NCBI RefSeq assembly: GCF_030450055.1
Contig: NZ_CP118480.1
Coordinates: forward strand, 1,701,415-1,765,414
Direction: 5' to 3'
Length of the DNA: 64,000 nucleotides
Origin: Gallaecimonas kandeliae
Lineage (GTDB): Bacteria; Pseudomonadota; Gammaproteobacteria; Enterobacterales; Gallaecimonadaceae
Below the pieces are notes generated by a model that saw nothing but the letters and a program-made list of their open reading frames with translations, was not told the DNA's origin and searched no databases. Shown one piece after another: positions 29,348-41,790 of this stretch; the first letter of the stretch is position 1; the number at the start of each line of letters is the position of its first letter. Both the position numbers and the translations under genes were made by a program.

Positions 29348-29351
<4 letters not shown>

Positions 29352-30463
29352 TGGCCACCCCGGATGTAGCTGTTGATGATGCCGCCGCCCAGGCAGACCT
29401 CGCCGTCATAGAAGACGGCGCTCTGGCCGGGGGTGACGGCGATCTGCGGCTCGTCGAACAGCACCTTGACGTCACCGTTTTCCAAAGGTTGGACGGTGCA
29501 GGGGATGTCCTGCTGGCGGTAGCGGGTCTTGACGGTAATCTTGACCGGGCCTTGTGGGCCCTTGCGGTCGACCCAGTCGAGCTGGGTGGCGATGAGGCCG
29601 TCGGAGAAGAGCAACGGATGGTCGTGGCCCTGGCCGACGATCAGCACGTTGCGCGCCACGTCCTTGTCCACCACGTACCAAGGCTCGTCGCCGGCGTCTT
29701 TCATGCCGCCGATGCCAAGGCCCTTGCGCTGGCCCAGGGTGTGGTACATCAAGCCTTCGTGGCGGCCTATGACGTCCCCTTGGGGGGTCTCGATGTCACC
29801 GGGCTGGGCCGGCAGGAAGCGCTGCAGGAAGTCCTTGAACTTGCGCTCACCGATAAAGCAGATGCCGGTGCTGTCCTTTTTCTTGGCGGTGATGAGCCCC
29901 TGCTGCTCGGCGATCTTGCGCACCTCTGGCTTGGGCAGGTCGCCGACCGGGAACAAGGTCTGGGCTATATGCTCTTCCCCCAGGGTATAGAGGAAGTAGG
30001 ACTGGTCCTTGTTGGCGTCCAGGCCGCGCAGCATCTGCCAGTGACCTTCATGGCAGCGGCGGCGCACATAGTGGCCTGTGGCGATGTAGTCGGCACCCAG
30101 GGCATCGGCGGCGAAGTTCAGGAAGGCTTTGAACTTGATTTCCTTGTTGCACATGATGTCCGGGTTGGGGGTCCGGCCGGCTTTGTACTCGGCCAGGAAA
30201 TACTCGAAGACGTTGTCCCAGTATTCGGCGGCGAAGTTGATCTTGTGCAGCTTGATGCCGAGCTTGTCGCACACCGCTTGGGCGTCCGCCATGTCCTCGG
30301 CGGCCGTGCAGTAGTCGGTGTCGTCGTCCTCTTCCCAGTTCTTCATGAACAGACCTTCCACCTGGTAGCCCTGGGCCTGCAAGAGGTAGGCGGACACGGA
30401 GGAATCGACGCCGCCGGACATGCCGACGATGACTTTGGTCTGGGAAAGGGGTTTGTCGCTCAT
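29348..30463 (-). CDS. mnmA: tRNA-specific 2-thiouridylase
   Basis: A 371-residue enzyme that thiolates U34 of tRNA-Lys/Glu/Gln, taking sulfur from the TusE relay. It has an N-terminal PP-loop [15 protein letters not shown], the catalytic cysteines in [11 protein letters not shown] and [12 protein letters not shown], and a C-terminal beta-barrel domain ([15 protein letters not shown]). A complete tusDCBE set occurs at 54.2-55.5 kb in the same window, so the sulfur-relay partners are present. The start overlaps neither neighbour; nudJ ends 49 nt upstream. Confidence 0.97.
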
Positions 30464-30511
30464 TGGACTTCACAACCTCGGCGAAAAAAGTGCGCGCATT
30501 GTAGCAAAAGC

Positions 30512-30937
30512 CTAAGCGCCGCGCAGCACGGACAGGGGATGATGGACACCGGCCTCGAAATCCTCGATGGCCGCCAATACCAGATGGCTGCGAAGGGGGC
30601 TTTTTTCAAGCTCGGCTTTGCTCAGCCAATGGCAGGCGAGGATGTCAGGGTCTTGTGGATTGGCCGCCAGCGGCGCCGGCAGCCGGGCATAAAAGACGTG
30701 GCGCCAGAAGGTCTTGTGGGGCAGCTCCAGCCGGTAGAGCCCCAAGAGGCCCTGGGGTTCGAGCTGAAGGCCCGTCTCTTCTTTCAGCTCCCGCTTGGCG
30801 GCCTCCAGCAGGGATTCGCCACTCTCCCAGTGGCCGGCAGGTTGGTTGAACACCGATTGGCCGTCGATATCCTCTTCCACCACAAGGTAAAGACCCTGTG
30901 CCTCTATGACCCAAGCGATGGTAGCGGCCTGGATCAT
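30512..30937 (-). CDS. nudJ: Nudix hydrolase NudJ
   Basis: A 141-residue Nudix protein with an intact box: G-x5-E-x7-REL-x-EE-x-GL in [23 protein letters not shown]. NudJ (YmfB) of E. coli hydrolyses thiamine pyrophosphate precursors and nucleoside triphosphates and has the same neighbours (rluE and mnmA). The start overlaps the end of rluE by 4 nt, implying translational coupling. Confidence 0.92.
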   Translation of the reverse strand: MIQAATIAWVIEAQGLYLVVEEDIDGQSVFNQPAGHWESGESLLEAAKRELKEETGLQLEPQGLLGLYRLELPHKTFWRHVFYARLPAPLAANPQDPDILACHWLSKAELEKSPLRSHLVLAAIEDFEAGVHHPLSVLRGA

Positions 30938-31545
30938 GGGGTCAGCTCCCTGTACTGCCCGCTCGGGATATCGTCCAGCCGGTAGGGGCCTATGGCGACC
31001 CGCACCAGGCGCAAGGTGGGAAAGCCGATATGGGCCGTCATGCGCCGCACCTGGCGGTTACGCCCTTCGGTGATGCGGATCTCCAGCCACTGGGTGGGGA
31101 TGCTTTTTCTAAAGCGCACCGGCGGGTTGCGGGGCCAAAGCTCGGGCTCGTCTAGCAGCCGCACCTTGGCCGGCAGGGTAGGGCCGTCGTTGAGCACGAC
31201 CCCTTTTCTTAGCGGCTCGAGATCGGCGTCGGTCGGCGCTCCTTCCACCTGCACCCAATAGGTCTTTTCGGTCTTTTTGCCGGGCTGGGTCAGGCGGGCG
31301 TTGAGGGCACCGTCGTTGGTGAGCAGCAAGAGGCCTTCGGAGTCCCTGTCCAGGCGGCCGGCGGCATAGACGCCAGGCACATCGACGAAGTCCTTGAGGG
31401 TCTGGCGGCCCGCTTCGTCGGTGAACTGGCAGAGCACATCGAAGGGTTTGTTGAACAGCAGTAGCCTGGGCGGCCCCGTGGGTGCAGGTGGCTTGCGGCG
31501 CTGCGGCCTGGGTTTGAAGGGGCCTTTGGCTGGAGCTTTTGGCAA
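30934..31545 (-). CDS. rluE: 23S rRNA pseudouridine(2457) synthase
   Basis: A 203-residue RsuA-family pseudouridine synthase with the catalytic Asp in [19 protein letters not shown]. There is no S4 domain at the N-terminus; instead there is a basic, proline-rich extension ([14 protein letters not shown]). That short architecture and the divergent position next to icd match RluE, which modifies U2457 of 23S rRNA. It is the first gene of the minus-strand operon ending in purB. Confidence 0.93.
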   Translation of the reverse strand: MPKAPAKGPFKPRPQRRKPPAPTGPPRLLLFNKPFDVLCQFTDEAGRQTLKDFVDVPGVYAAGRLDRDSEGLLLLTNDGALNARLTQPGKKTEKTYWVQVEGAPTDADLEPLRKGVVLNDGPTLPAKVRLLDEPELWPRNPPVRFRKSIPTQWLEIRITEGRNRQVRRMTAHIGFPTLRLVRVAIGPYRLDDIPSGQYRELTP

Positions 31546-31691
31546 GGGAGGAAGCCTTCGTTAAGGGCGATTGGCGCAAGCCTAGCACCAAGGGCTGGAG
31601 CGGCCAAAGCCCGCAAAAATGCGAGCTGTACAAAAACTCGGCAACTGGTCGTACCCCAATTCCAAGGCAGCAAAAAATCGGGCGTTGTTGT

Positions 31692-34027
<2,336 letters not shown>

Positions 34028-34051
34028 CAAGGCAGCTGATGTGAAGGCAAG

Positions 34052-34082
34052 ACCGCCGGCAGCTGCCGGCGGTTTTTTTTTT
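34052..34082 (+). terminator. Terminator of icd
   Basis: A perfect 11-bp palindromic stem (ACCGCCGGCAG/CTGCCGGCGGT) is followed by ten T residues. Confidence 0.92.
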
Positions 34083-34087
34083 GCAAT

Positions 34088-34108
34088 AAAAAAGCCCTTT
34101 CGGGCTTT
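34088..34108 (-). terminator. Terminator of cspD
   Basis: AAAGCCC/GGGCTTT hairpin with a TTTC-type loop and T-rich end on the minus strand, 24 bp beyond the cspD stop. Confidence 0.85.
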
Positions 34109-34131
34109 CGTTACGACCGGTGACTACCGGC

Positions 34132-34341
34132 TCATTTCTCGTTGGGCTTGATATTCACCGCGTGGTAGCCCTTGGGGCCTTGGCTCATATCGAAGTCCAC
34201 TTCCTGGCCGGCCTTCAAAGTACGATAGCCGTCCATCTGGATAGTGGAGTAGTGCGCAAAGACATCCTCACCACCCCCTTCGGGGCAAATGAAACCGAAT
34301 CCCTTGGCGTTGTTAAACCATTTGACTGTTCCGGTAGCCAT
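34132..34341 (-). CDS. cspD: Cold-shock-like protein CspD
   Basis: A 69-residue single cold-shock domain with RNP1 (KGFGFI) and RNP2 (VFAHYS). CspD binds single-stranded DNA and inhibits replication in stationary phase in E. coli. Assignment to CspD rather than another Csp rests on its position divergent from clpS-clpA and on the GYRTLKAGQEVDFD segment. It is monocistronic. Confidence 0.92.
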   Translation of the reverse strand: MATGTVKWFNNAKGFGFICPEGGGEDVFAHYSTIQMDGYRTLKAGQEVDFDMSQGPKGYHAVNIKPNEK

Positions 34342-34530
34342 ACGTCATTCCCGTCGTCTATATACCTGTTTTCCTGCAGTCGGTTACCGCTAAAAAGTGG
34401 AGCCCCGACCTACCTCAAAGTACAATTTAGTGGAGAAAAAAACGGAGTCAAGTTTTTTTAACAACAGGTTAACAACGAGGCTGTGCTGATGCATGGTTGG
34501 TAAAAAATGCAGCCCTAGGACTTGAAAAGC

Positions 34531-34845
34531 ATGGCCGGCAGTACCGATATTCAACATAAAGAGCAGACAAAAACCGCCGACCCGGCGCTCAAAAGAGCGC
34601 CCATGTACAAGGTGGTATTGATGAACGATGACTACACCCCTATGGATTTCGTGGTACTGGTGCTGCAGCGTTTCTTCAGCATGGATCACGAGAAGGCCAC
34701 CCAGGTGATGTTGTCCGTACACTATCAGGGCAAGGGAGTCTGTGGTGTCTTCAGCGCCGACGTGGCCGAAACCAAGGTCGCCCAGGTGAATCGATTCGCG
34801 AGGGACAATGGCCATCCCTTGCTCTGTGCCATGGAACCGGCTTGA
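34531..34845 (+). CDS. clpS: ATP-dependent Clp protease adaptor ClpS
   Basis: A 104-residue N-recognin that delivers substrates with Leu, Phe, Tyr or Trp at the N-terminus to ClpAP. The folded domain begins at [27 protein letters not shown], which contains the acidic pocket residues (NDD) that bind the N-degron, and ends CAMEPA. ATG 34531 is preferred; a TTG 9 nt upstream is a possible alternative. clpA follows 27 nt later in the same orientation. Confidence 0.95.
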   Translation: MAGSTDIQHKEQTKTADPALKRAPMYKVVLMNDDYTPMDFVVLVLQRFFSMDHEKATQVMLSVHYQGKGVCGVFSADVAETKVAQVNRFARDNGHPLLCAMEPA

Positions 34846-34872
34846 CCCATGCTGTAACTCAAGGGGGCGCAT

Positions 34873-37128
34873 ATGTTGAACAAAGAGCTGGAGCAGAGCC
34901 TGAACGACGCTTTCCGTCGGGCCAGGAACGAACGGCACGAATACCTCACTGTTGAGCACCTTCTGATGACGCTGCTGGACAACAGCGCCGCGGCCGAGGC
35001 CCTCCTCGCCTGCGGCGCCGATCTGGCGCAGCTGCGTTCCGAGCTTGGCAGTTTCATTGACCAGACAACTCCCCGCATTCCTGAAGACGACGACGATCGC
35101 GAGACCCAACCGACCCTGGGTTTCCAACGGGTGCTGCAGCGGGCCGTTTTCCATGTCCAGAGTTCCGGCAAGGAGGAGGTGACCGGCGCCAACGTGCTGG
35201 TGGCCATCTTCGGCGAACAGGAGAGTCAGGCCGTCTACATCTTGCGCAAGGCCGACATCACCCGCCTGGACGTGGTCAACTACATCTCCCACGGGGTGCG
35301 CAAGCAGGAAGACGAACCCAGCGCCAGCGAGCCTCAGCCCAAGGAGCTGGAAGGGGAGGGCAAGGCCGAAAGTTACCTGGAGATGCTCACCAACAACCTC
35401 AACGAACTGGCCCGCAGTGGTCGCATCGACCCTCTGATCGGCCGTGAGGCGGAGCTGGAGCGTACCATCCAGGTGCTGTGCCGCCGCCGTAAGAACAACC
35501 CGCTGTTCGTGGGGGAGGCCGGCGTCGGCAAGACCGCTATCGCCGAGGGCCTGGCCAAGCGCATCGTCGACGGCGAAGTGCCCGAACTCATAGAGCACTG
35601 CACCGTCTATTCCCTGGACATGGGAGCCCTGCTGGCCGGCACCAAATACCGTGGCGACTTCGAGAAGCGCTTCAAGGGCCTCTTGAAGGAACTGAAGGAA
35701 GAAGAAGGGGCCATCCTCTTCATCGATGAGATCCACACCCTGATCGGTGCCGGCGCCGCTTCCGGCGGCCAGACCGACGCCTCCAACCTCATCAAGCCGC
35801 TGCTGGCGTCCGGCAACATCAAGTGCATGGGCTCCACCACCTACCAGGAATACCGCGGCATCTTCGAAAAAGATGTGGCCCTGGCCCGGCGTTTCCAGAA
35901 GATAGACATAGTGGAACCCACAGTGGCGGACACCATCAAGATCCTCCAAGGCCTCAAGGGCCATTACGAGGAACACCACGATGTGCGCTACACCCAGGGG
36001 GCCCTGAAGGCGGCTGCCGAGCTGTCCGCCAAGTACATCAACGAGCGCCACCTGCCCGACAAGGCCATCGATGTCATAGACGAGGCGGGCGCCCGTGCCC
36101 GCCTGATGCCCAAGCGGCGCAAGACGGTCAACGAAGCGGATATCGAATCTGTGGTGGCCCGGATGGCGCGGATCCCGGAAAAATCCGTGTCCAGCAACGA
36201 CAAGAACACCCTGGAGGCTCTGGACCGCAACCTAAAGCTGGTGGTGTTCGGCCAGGATCAAGCCATAGAGGCCCTGTCAGCCAGCATCCGCCTCAGCCGT
36301 GCCGGCCTCGGCGTCGAGCACAAGCCGGTGGGCTCCTTCCTCTTTGCCGGCCCTACCGGCGTGGGCAAGACCGAGGTCACCCAGCAGCTGGCCCGGCAGA
36401 TGGGAGTGGAGCTCATTCGCTTCGACATGTCCGAGTACATGGAGCGCCACACTGTGTCCCGGCTCATCGGTGCCCCTCCGGGTTACGTGGGCTATGACCA
36501 GGGCGGCCTCTTGACCGAAGCGGTCATCAAGCACCCCCATTCGGTGGTGCTGCTGGACGAGATAGAGAAGGCCCACCCCGATGTCTTCAACTTGCTACTG
36601 CAGGTGATGGACAACGGCACCCTGACCGACAACAACGGCCGCAAGGCGGATTTCCGTAACGTGATCCTGGTGATGACCACCAACGCCGGCGTGCGGGAAA
36701 CCGAGCGCAAGTCCATGGGCTTCAAGGCGGTGGAACACGACGACACGGCCCTTGCCGAGATCAACCGCATCTTCTCGCCGGAATTCCGTAACCGCCTGGA
36801 CGGCATCATCTGGTTCAACCATTTGAGCCCGGCCGTTATCGCCCAGGTGGTGGAGAAGTTCCTGGCCGAGCTGGAGGCCCAGTTGGATGCCAGAGGCGTC
36901 ACCATGGAAGTGGATGCCGAGGCCAAGACCTGGCTGGCGGAAAAGGGCTACGACCATGCCATGGGCGCCAGGCCCATGGCCCGCGTCATCCAGGAGCATC
37001 TCAAGAAGCCCCTGGCCAACGAGCTGCTGTTCGGCAAGCTGTCGGAAGGTGGCAAGGTGCTGGTCGGCGTCAAGGACGGCGATTTGCGCCTCGAGGTGGA
37101 AGGCCAGGCAGCCGCCACCACGGCCTGA
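34873..37128 (+). CDS. clpA: ATP-dependent Clp protease ATPase subunit ClpA
   Basis: A 751-residue double AAA+ unfoldase for ClpP. An N-domain (residues 1-140) that docks ClpS precedes AAA-1 (Walker [16 protein letters not shown] near 217, Walker [16 protein letters not shown]) and AAA-2 (Walker [16 protein letters not shown] near 495, Walker [15 protein letters not shown]). AAGGGGG precedes the ATG. It forms an operon with clpS and ends in a shared terminator. Confidence 0.97.
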   Translation: MLNKELEQSLNDAFRRARNERHEYLTVEHLLMTLLDNSAAAEALLACGADLAQLRSELGSFIDQTTPRIPEDDDDRETQPTLGFQRVLQRAVFHVQSSGKEEVTGANVLVAIFGEQESQAVYILRKADITRLDVVNYISHGVRKQEDEPSASEPQPKELEGEGKAESYLEMLTNNLNELARSGRIDPLIGREAELERTIQVLCRRRKNNPLFVGEAGVGKTAIAEGLAKRIVDGEVPELIEHCTVYSLDMGALLAGTKYRGDFEKRFKGLLKELKEEEGAILFIDEIHTLIGAGAASGGQTDASNLIKPLLASGNIKCMGSTTYQEYRGIFEKDVALARRFQKIDIVEPTVADTIKILQGLKGHYEEHHDVRYTQGALKAAAELSAKYINERHLPDKAIDVIDEAGARARLMPKRRKTVNEADIESVVARMARIPEKSVSSNDKNTLEALDRNLKLVVFGQDQAIEALSASIRLSRAGLGVEHKPVGSFLFAGPTGVGKTEVTQQLARQMGVELIRFDMSEYMERHTVSRLIGAPPGYVGYDQGGLLTEAVIKHPHSVVLLDEIEKAHPDVFNLLLQVMDNGTLTDNNGRKADFRNVILVMTTNAGVRETERKSMGFKAVEHDDTALAEINRIFSPEFRNRLDGIIWFNHLSPAVIAQVVEKFLAELEAQLDARGVTMEVDAEAKTWLAEKGYDHAMGARPMARVIQEHLKKPLANELLFGKLSEGGKVLVGVKDGDLRLEVEGQAAATTA

Positions 37129-37138
37129 GAGCAAAAAC

Positions 37139-37166
37139 AAAAACCCGCCAACTGGCGGGTTTTTTA
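37139..37166. terminator. Terminator between clpA and infA
   Basis: AAACCCGCCA/TGGCGGGTTT hairpin with T run; probably serves clpA and, on the other strand, infA. Confidence 0.88.
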
Positions 37167-37177
37167 GCGGCTCGTCA

Positions 37178-37396
37178 TCAACGCTGCCGAAAGACGATGC
37201 GGCCCTTGCTCAGGTCGTACGGCGTCATCTGCACGGTAACGGTGTCCCCGGTCAGGATGCGGATGTAGTTCTTGCGCATTTTACCGGAGATATGGGCGGT
37301 TACCACGTGGCCGTTCTCGAGCTCGACGCGGAACATGGTGTTGGGCAGGGTCTCCAGGATAGTCCCCTGCAACTCAATCACGTCTTCTTTCGACAT
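37178..37396 (-). CDS. infA: Translation initiation factor IF-1
   Basis: A 72-residue OB-fold protein that binds the A site of the 30S subunit during initiation. The sequence ([26 protein letters not shown]... [16 protein letters not shown]) is canonical and full length. It lies between clpA and bpt; the clpS-clpA-infA-bpt-aat order is widely conserved. Confidence 0.98.
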   Translation of the reverse strand: MSKEDVIELQGTILETLPNTMFRVELENGHVVTAHISGKMRKNYIRILTGDTVTVQMTPYDLSKGRIVFRQR

Positions 37397-37442
37397 TTAG
37401 ATGCAAAACCTCTTGTTACCATAAATCGGCGCAGATCTTGCC

Positions 37443-38168
37443 CTAACTGGCCCCGGGTGTAAAGCGTTGCCACGCGCCGCCCTTGTATCGCTCGTGGGGC
37501 AGGTACTGCGTCTTGTAATTCATTTTAGTGCATTCATCTATCTGGTAACCAAGGTAGAGCCAACTCTTACCCCGCCGTTTCGCCGCCTCCAGCTGCATCA
37601 GCACCCCCAGGGTGCCCAGAGAGCGCTTCTCCTCATCCGGATCAAAGAAAGTGTAAAGGGCCGAGTAGACCCCCGGGGTTTCATCGGTGATAGCACAGGC
37701 CATCAGCTGCCGCCCTCGGTAAAGGCAGAGTAAGGTCAAGGGCAGCCAAGTGGCCTTGGCGAAATGGGTGAGCTGGCTCTCCGACGGCGGATACATGCCG
37801 CCGTCCTGGTGGCGGGCATTGATGTAGCGGCAATAGAGATCGAAGTGTTGGTGCCGCAGCACATGCTCGATACGCAAGCTGAGATCGCTGTTCTTTTTCA
37901 GGATGCGCCGCTGGCGCCGGTCCGGCTCGAAGGCCTTCACATCCACCCGCAACGACTGGCAGGCCTGGCACTGGTTGCAGTAGGGGCGGTAGACGTCGGA
38001 GCCGTTGCGACGAAAGCCCATGGCCAGCAGCACCTCGTAGCGCTCGGCATCCATGGGTGACTGAGTGACCACCAGCAGCTGCTCGTCCTTGCCCGGCAGG
38101 TAGGCACAGGGGAAGGGTTTGGTGAGGCCGCAGTAAAGGCCCTTCAGGAGGTTAACGGACATGGCCAT
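37443..38168 (-). CDS. bpt: Aspartate/glutamate leucyl-tRNA-protein transferase
   Basis: A 241-residue bacterial protein transferase that attaches Leu from Leu-tRNA to N-terminal Asp or Glu, making them ClpS substrates. The N-terminal cysteine cluster (PFPCAYLPG; YRPYCNQCQACQSLRV) and C-terminal WLYLGYQIDECTKMNYK match Bpt/Ate-type enzymes absent from E. coli. The frame overlaps the end of aat by 25 nt. An ATG two codons downstream (MSVNLLKG) may be the real start. Confidence 0.93.
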   Translation of the reverse strand: MAMSVNLLKGLYCGLTKPFPCAYLPGKDEQLLVVTQSPMDAERYEVLLAMGFRRNGSDVYRPYCNQCQACQSLRVDVKAFEPDRRQRRILKKNSDLSLRIEHVLRHQHFDLYCRYINARHQDGGMYPPSESQLTHFAKATWLPLTLLCLYRGRQLMACAITDETPGVYSALYTFFDPDEEKRSLGTLGVLMQLEAAKRRGKSWLYLGYQIDECTKMNYKTQYLPHERYKGGAWQRFTPGAS

Positions 38169-38860
38169 TCTCCCGGGATCCAGAGTTCAGGCGCCATGGG
38201 CCTGTCGCGTTCGGCGGCCAGCAGGGCCAGATACTGGGCCCTGGGCATTTCGTACACCCCGAGCCGCGCCAGGTGGGGGTTCATCAGCTGGCAATCGATG
38301 AGGGCCGCCTTGCCCTCGAGGTGGGCGTGCAGGGCCACAAAGGCGGCCTTGGAGGCATTGGGGTGGCGGTGGAACATGGACTCGCCGCAGAAGATATTGC
38401 CCACCGTCACGCCATAGAGGCCCCCCACCAGTTTGTCTTCCAGCCAGACCTCGACGCTGTGGGCAAAGCCCAGGCCGTGGAGGCGGTTGTAGGCGGTGCG
38501 CATCTGCGGGCTCAGCCAGGTACCGCTCTGGCCCTCACGGGGGGCGGCGCAGCCGCCCAGCACCTGGTCGAAGGCGGTATTGCAGCGGTAGCGGTAGGGG
38601 GTCTTGCGCAGCCATTTTCGCAGGCTGGTGTTGATCACCACTTCCCCCGGCGCTATCACGCCGCGGGGATTGGGGGACCACCAGAGGATGGGTTCGCCCG
38701 GGTTGAACCAGGGGAAGATCCCCAGCCGGTAGGCCGCCATCAGCCGGGTAGGGGAGAGATCGCCACCAAACGCCAGCAAGCCGTTGGGTTGATCCAGGGC
38801 GTGGACAGGATCGGGAAAGAGGCAGGGATTGTCGGGCAGTTCAGGCAACGCTATGGTCAT
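38144..38860 (-). CDS. aat: Leucyl/phenylalanyl-tRNA-protein transferase
   Basis: A 238-residue L/F-transferase that adds Leu or Phe to N-terminal Lys, Arg or Met. Conserved blocks GGDLSPTRLMAAYRLGIFPWF, WWSPNPRGVI, LVGGLYGVTVGNIFCGESMF and LIDCQLMNPHLARLG are all present. It is the first gene of a minus-strand aat-bpt unit. Together with bpt and clpS-clpA it completes a local N-degron pathway. Confidence 0.96.
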   Translation of the reverse strand: MTIALPELPDNPCLFPDPVHALDQPNGLLAFGGDLSPTRLMAAYRLGIFPWFNPGEPILWWSPNPRGVIAPGEVVINTSLRKWLRKTPYRYRCNTAFDQVLGGCAAPREGQSGTWLSPQMRTAYNRLHGLGFAHSVEVWLEDKLVGGLYGVTVGNIFCGESMFHRHPNASKAAFVALHAHLEGKAALIDCQLMNPHLARLGVYEMPRAQYLALLAAERDRPMAPELWIPGEWPCPLTS

Positions 38861-38948
38861 GGCGATCTAAGGGCGTCGATGTCTTTTTTGAGTGTAGCGC
38901 TAACTGAAAGGGCCGCGATAGCGGCCCTTGTTTCGTGAAGCTCGATGT

Positions 38949-39926
<978 letters not shown>

Positions 39927-39943
39927 CTAGGGAAAAGGGCGCA

Positions 39944-39976
39944 AACAAAAAACCCCCGGCGAGGCGGGGGTTTTCC
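39944..39976 (-). terminator. Terminator of ald
   Basis: AAAACCCCC/GGGGGTTTT hairpin with a T run on the minus strand between ald and trxB. Confidence 0.85.
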
Positions 39977-39991
39977 GATCCAGCTAATCGC

Positions 39992-41110
39992 TTAAGTGTT
40001 CAGCAGGCTCATGGGCTCGGTGAAGGCCAGCTTGTGGGCTTCGGCCACTTCTTTGCAGGTGACCTTGCCGTGCATCACGTTCAGACCGGCCAGCAGGTGC
40101 TTGTCGTCCAGCAGGGCTTGTTTGTAGCCCTTGTTGGCCAGTTTGATGATGTAGGGCAGGGTGGCGTTGTTCAGGGCGAAGGTGGAGGTACGGGCCACGG
40201 CGCCAGGCATGTTGGCTACGCAGTAGTGCACCACGTCGTCAACGATGTAGGTGGGTTCGGCGTGGGTGGTGGCCTTGGAAGTCTCGAAGCAGCCGCCCTG
40301 GTCGATGGCGACGTCAACGATGGCAGCGCCTTGCTTCATGCGCTTGATGTGGTCGGCGGTGACCAGCTTGGGCGCGGCGGCGCCGGGGATCAGTACGGCA
40401 CCGATCACGAGATCGGCTTCCAGCACGTGGTGCTCCAGGGCGTCAGCGGTGGAGTACAGCACCTTGGCGCGGCCACCGAACTCGGCGTCCAGGCGGCGCA
40501 GGGTGTCGATGGAACGGTCGAGGATGGTAACGTCGGCGCGCATGCCGACAGCCATGCGGGCAGCGTTGGAACCCACCACACCGCCACCGATGATGACGAC
40601 CTTGGCAGGTTCAGTGCCGGGGACGCCGGAGATCAGTACGCCACGGCCACCGCGGGATTTTTCCAGGGCCTGGGCTCCGGCCTGGATGGACATGCGGCCG
40701 GCTACTTCGGACATGGGGGCCAGCAGGGGCAGGCCGCCGCGATCGTCGGTGACGGTTTCATAGGCGATGCAGACGGCGCCGGACTTGACCAGATCTTCGG
40801 TCTGGGCCAGGTCGGGGGCCAGGTGCAGATAGGTGAACAGCAGTTGGTCTTGGCGCAGGCGGGCGCGTTCCTGGGCCAGGGGCTCTTTGACCTTGACGAT
40901 CATCTCGGCCTTGGCGAACACCTCTTCGGCGGTGGCCAGGATACCGGCGCCGGCGGCGACGTAATCTTCATCGGTAAAACCGATGCCGAGGCCGGCGTTG
41001 GTTTCAACCAGAACCTGGTGGCCGTGGTTGACCAGCTCGCGGACGGAAGCGGGCACCATGCCGACGCGGTATTCGTGGTTCTTAATCTCTTTAGGTACGC
41101 CGATGATCAT
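39992..41110 (-). CDS. ald: Alanine dehydrogenase
   Basis: A 372-residue NAD-dependent enzyme interconverting alanine and pyruvate plus ammonia. Family blocks include [18 protein letters not shown] at the N-terminus, [10 protein letters not shown] with the catalytic His near residue 96, and the Rossmann loop [16 protein letters not shown]. Divergent placement opposite lrp, with an Lrp-like box in between, suggests Lrp control as seen for ald in other bacteria. Confidence 0.96.
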   Translation of the reverse strand: MIIGVPKEIKNHEYRVGMVPASVRELVNHGHQVLVETNAGLGIGFTDEDYVAAGAGILATAEEVFAKAEMIVKVKEPLAQERARLRQDQLLFTYLHLAPDLAQTEDLVKSGAVCIAYETVTDDRGGLPLLAPMSEVAGRMSIQAGAQALEKSRGGRGVLISGVPGTEPAKVVIIGGGVVGSNAARMAVGMRADVTILDRSIDTLRRLDAEFGGRAKVLYSTADALEHHVLEADLVIGAVLIPGAAAPKLVTADHIKRMKQGAAIVDVAIDQGGCFETSKATTHAEPTYIVDDVVHYCVANMPGAVARTSTFALNNATLPYIIKLANKGYKQALLDDKHLLAGLNVMHGKVTCKEVAEAHKLAFTEPMSLLNT

Positions 41111-41202
41111 CTGCTGTTTCCTTTGTTATCAAACAGGTAGTGGAAAGTGCGGCTAGTATAGGGAGCACCCTAGAGAATAGGTTGCTTTATTTAGGGATTT
41201 TT

Positions 41203-41217
41203 CAGTATTTTGTGCTG
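41203..41217. promoter_or_regulatory. Lrp-box-like site between ald and lrp
   Basis: CAGTATTTTGTGCTG matches 13 of 15 positions of the E. coli consensus YAGHAWATTWTDCTR. It lies 26 bp before lrp and 92 bp before ald, suited to lrp autoregulation and control of ald. Confidence 0.5.
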
Positions 41218-41243
41218 ATGTGGCCCAGTGCGCTAGAGGATTT

Positions 41244-41735
41244 ATGCTGTCATCCGCCAAAAAAGGGGTCAAAGAGCTTGACCGCATCGATCGCAACATA
41301 TTGAAAGAGCTGCAAAATGACGGCCGGCTGTCCAACGTGGAATTATCCAGGCGCGTCGGGCTCTCCCCAACGCCTTGTTTGGAAAGGGTAAAAAGGCTCG
41401 AACGGCAAGGCTTCATTCAGGGTTATGCGGCCATCATCAACCCACGTTACCTGGGCTCGGCGCTGCTGGTCTTCGTGGAGGTGACATTGGAGCGCACCAG
41501 TTCCGAGGTGTTCGACCAATTCAACCTGGCGGTGCAGAAGCTCGACATCATCCAGGAGTGCCACCTGGTTTCTGGTGATTTCGACTACCTCCTCAAGACC
41601 CGGGTAGCAGATATGTCTGCCTACCGCGAATTATTGGGGGAAACCCTGCTGCGGTTGCCGGGGGTCAAGGAGACCCGAACCTACGTGGTGATGGAAGAAG
41701 TAAAGAGTGTATCCAAGGTACTGATCAATGGGTGA
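41244..41735 (+). CDS. lrp: Leucine-responsive regulatory protein
   Basis: A 163-residue Lrp/AsnC regulator (E. coli Lrp 164 aa). The N-terminal helix-turn-helix covers [42 protein letters not shown]; the C-terminal RAM domain ([26 protein letters not shown]) binds leucine and mediates octamerisation. The start at ATG 41244 has GAGGA upstream and gives MLSSAKKG. It is followed closely by ftsK, the arrangement found in many gammaproteobacteria. Confidence 0.96.
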   Translation: MLSSAKKGVKELDRIDRNILKELQNDGRLSNVELSRRVGLSPTPCLERVKRLERQGFIQGYAAIINPRYLGSALLVFVEVTLERTSSEVFDQFNLAVQKLDIIQECHLVSGDFDYLLKTRVADMSAYRELLGETLLRLPGVKETRTYVVMEEVKSVSKVLING

Positions 41736-41790
41736 GGCTGGTATCATCGCCAAGATAAGAAGCAAGTTTGGAGTGGGGTCTTTGGAGCGC

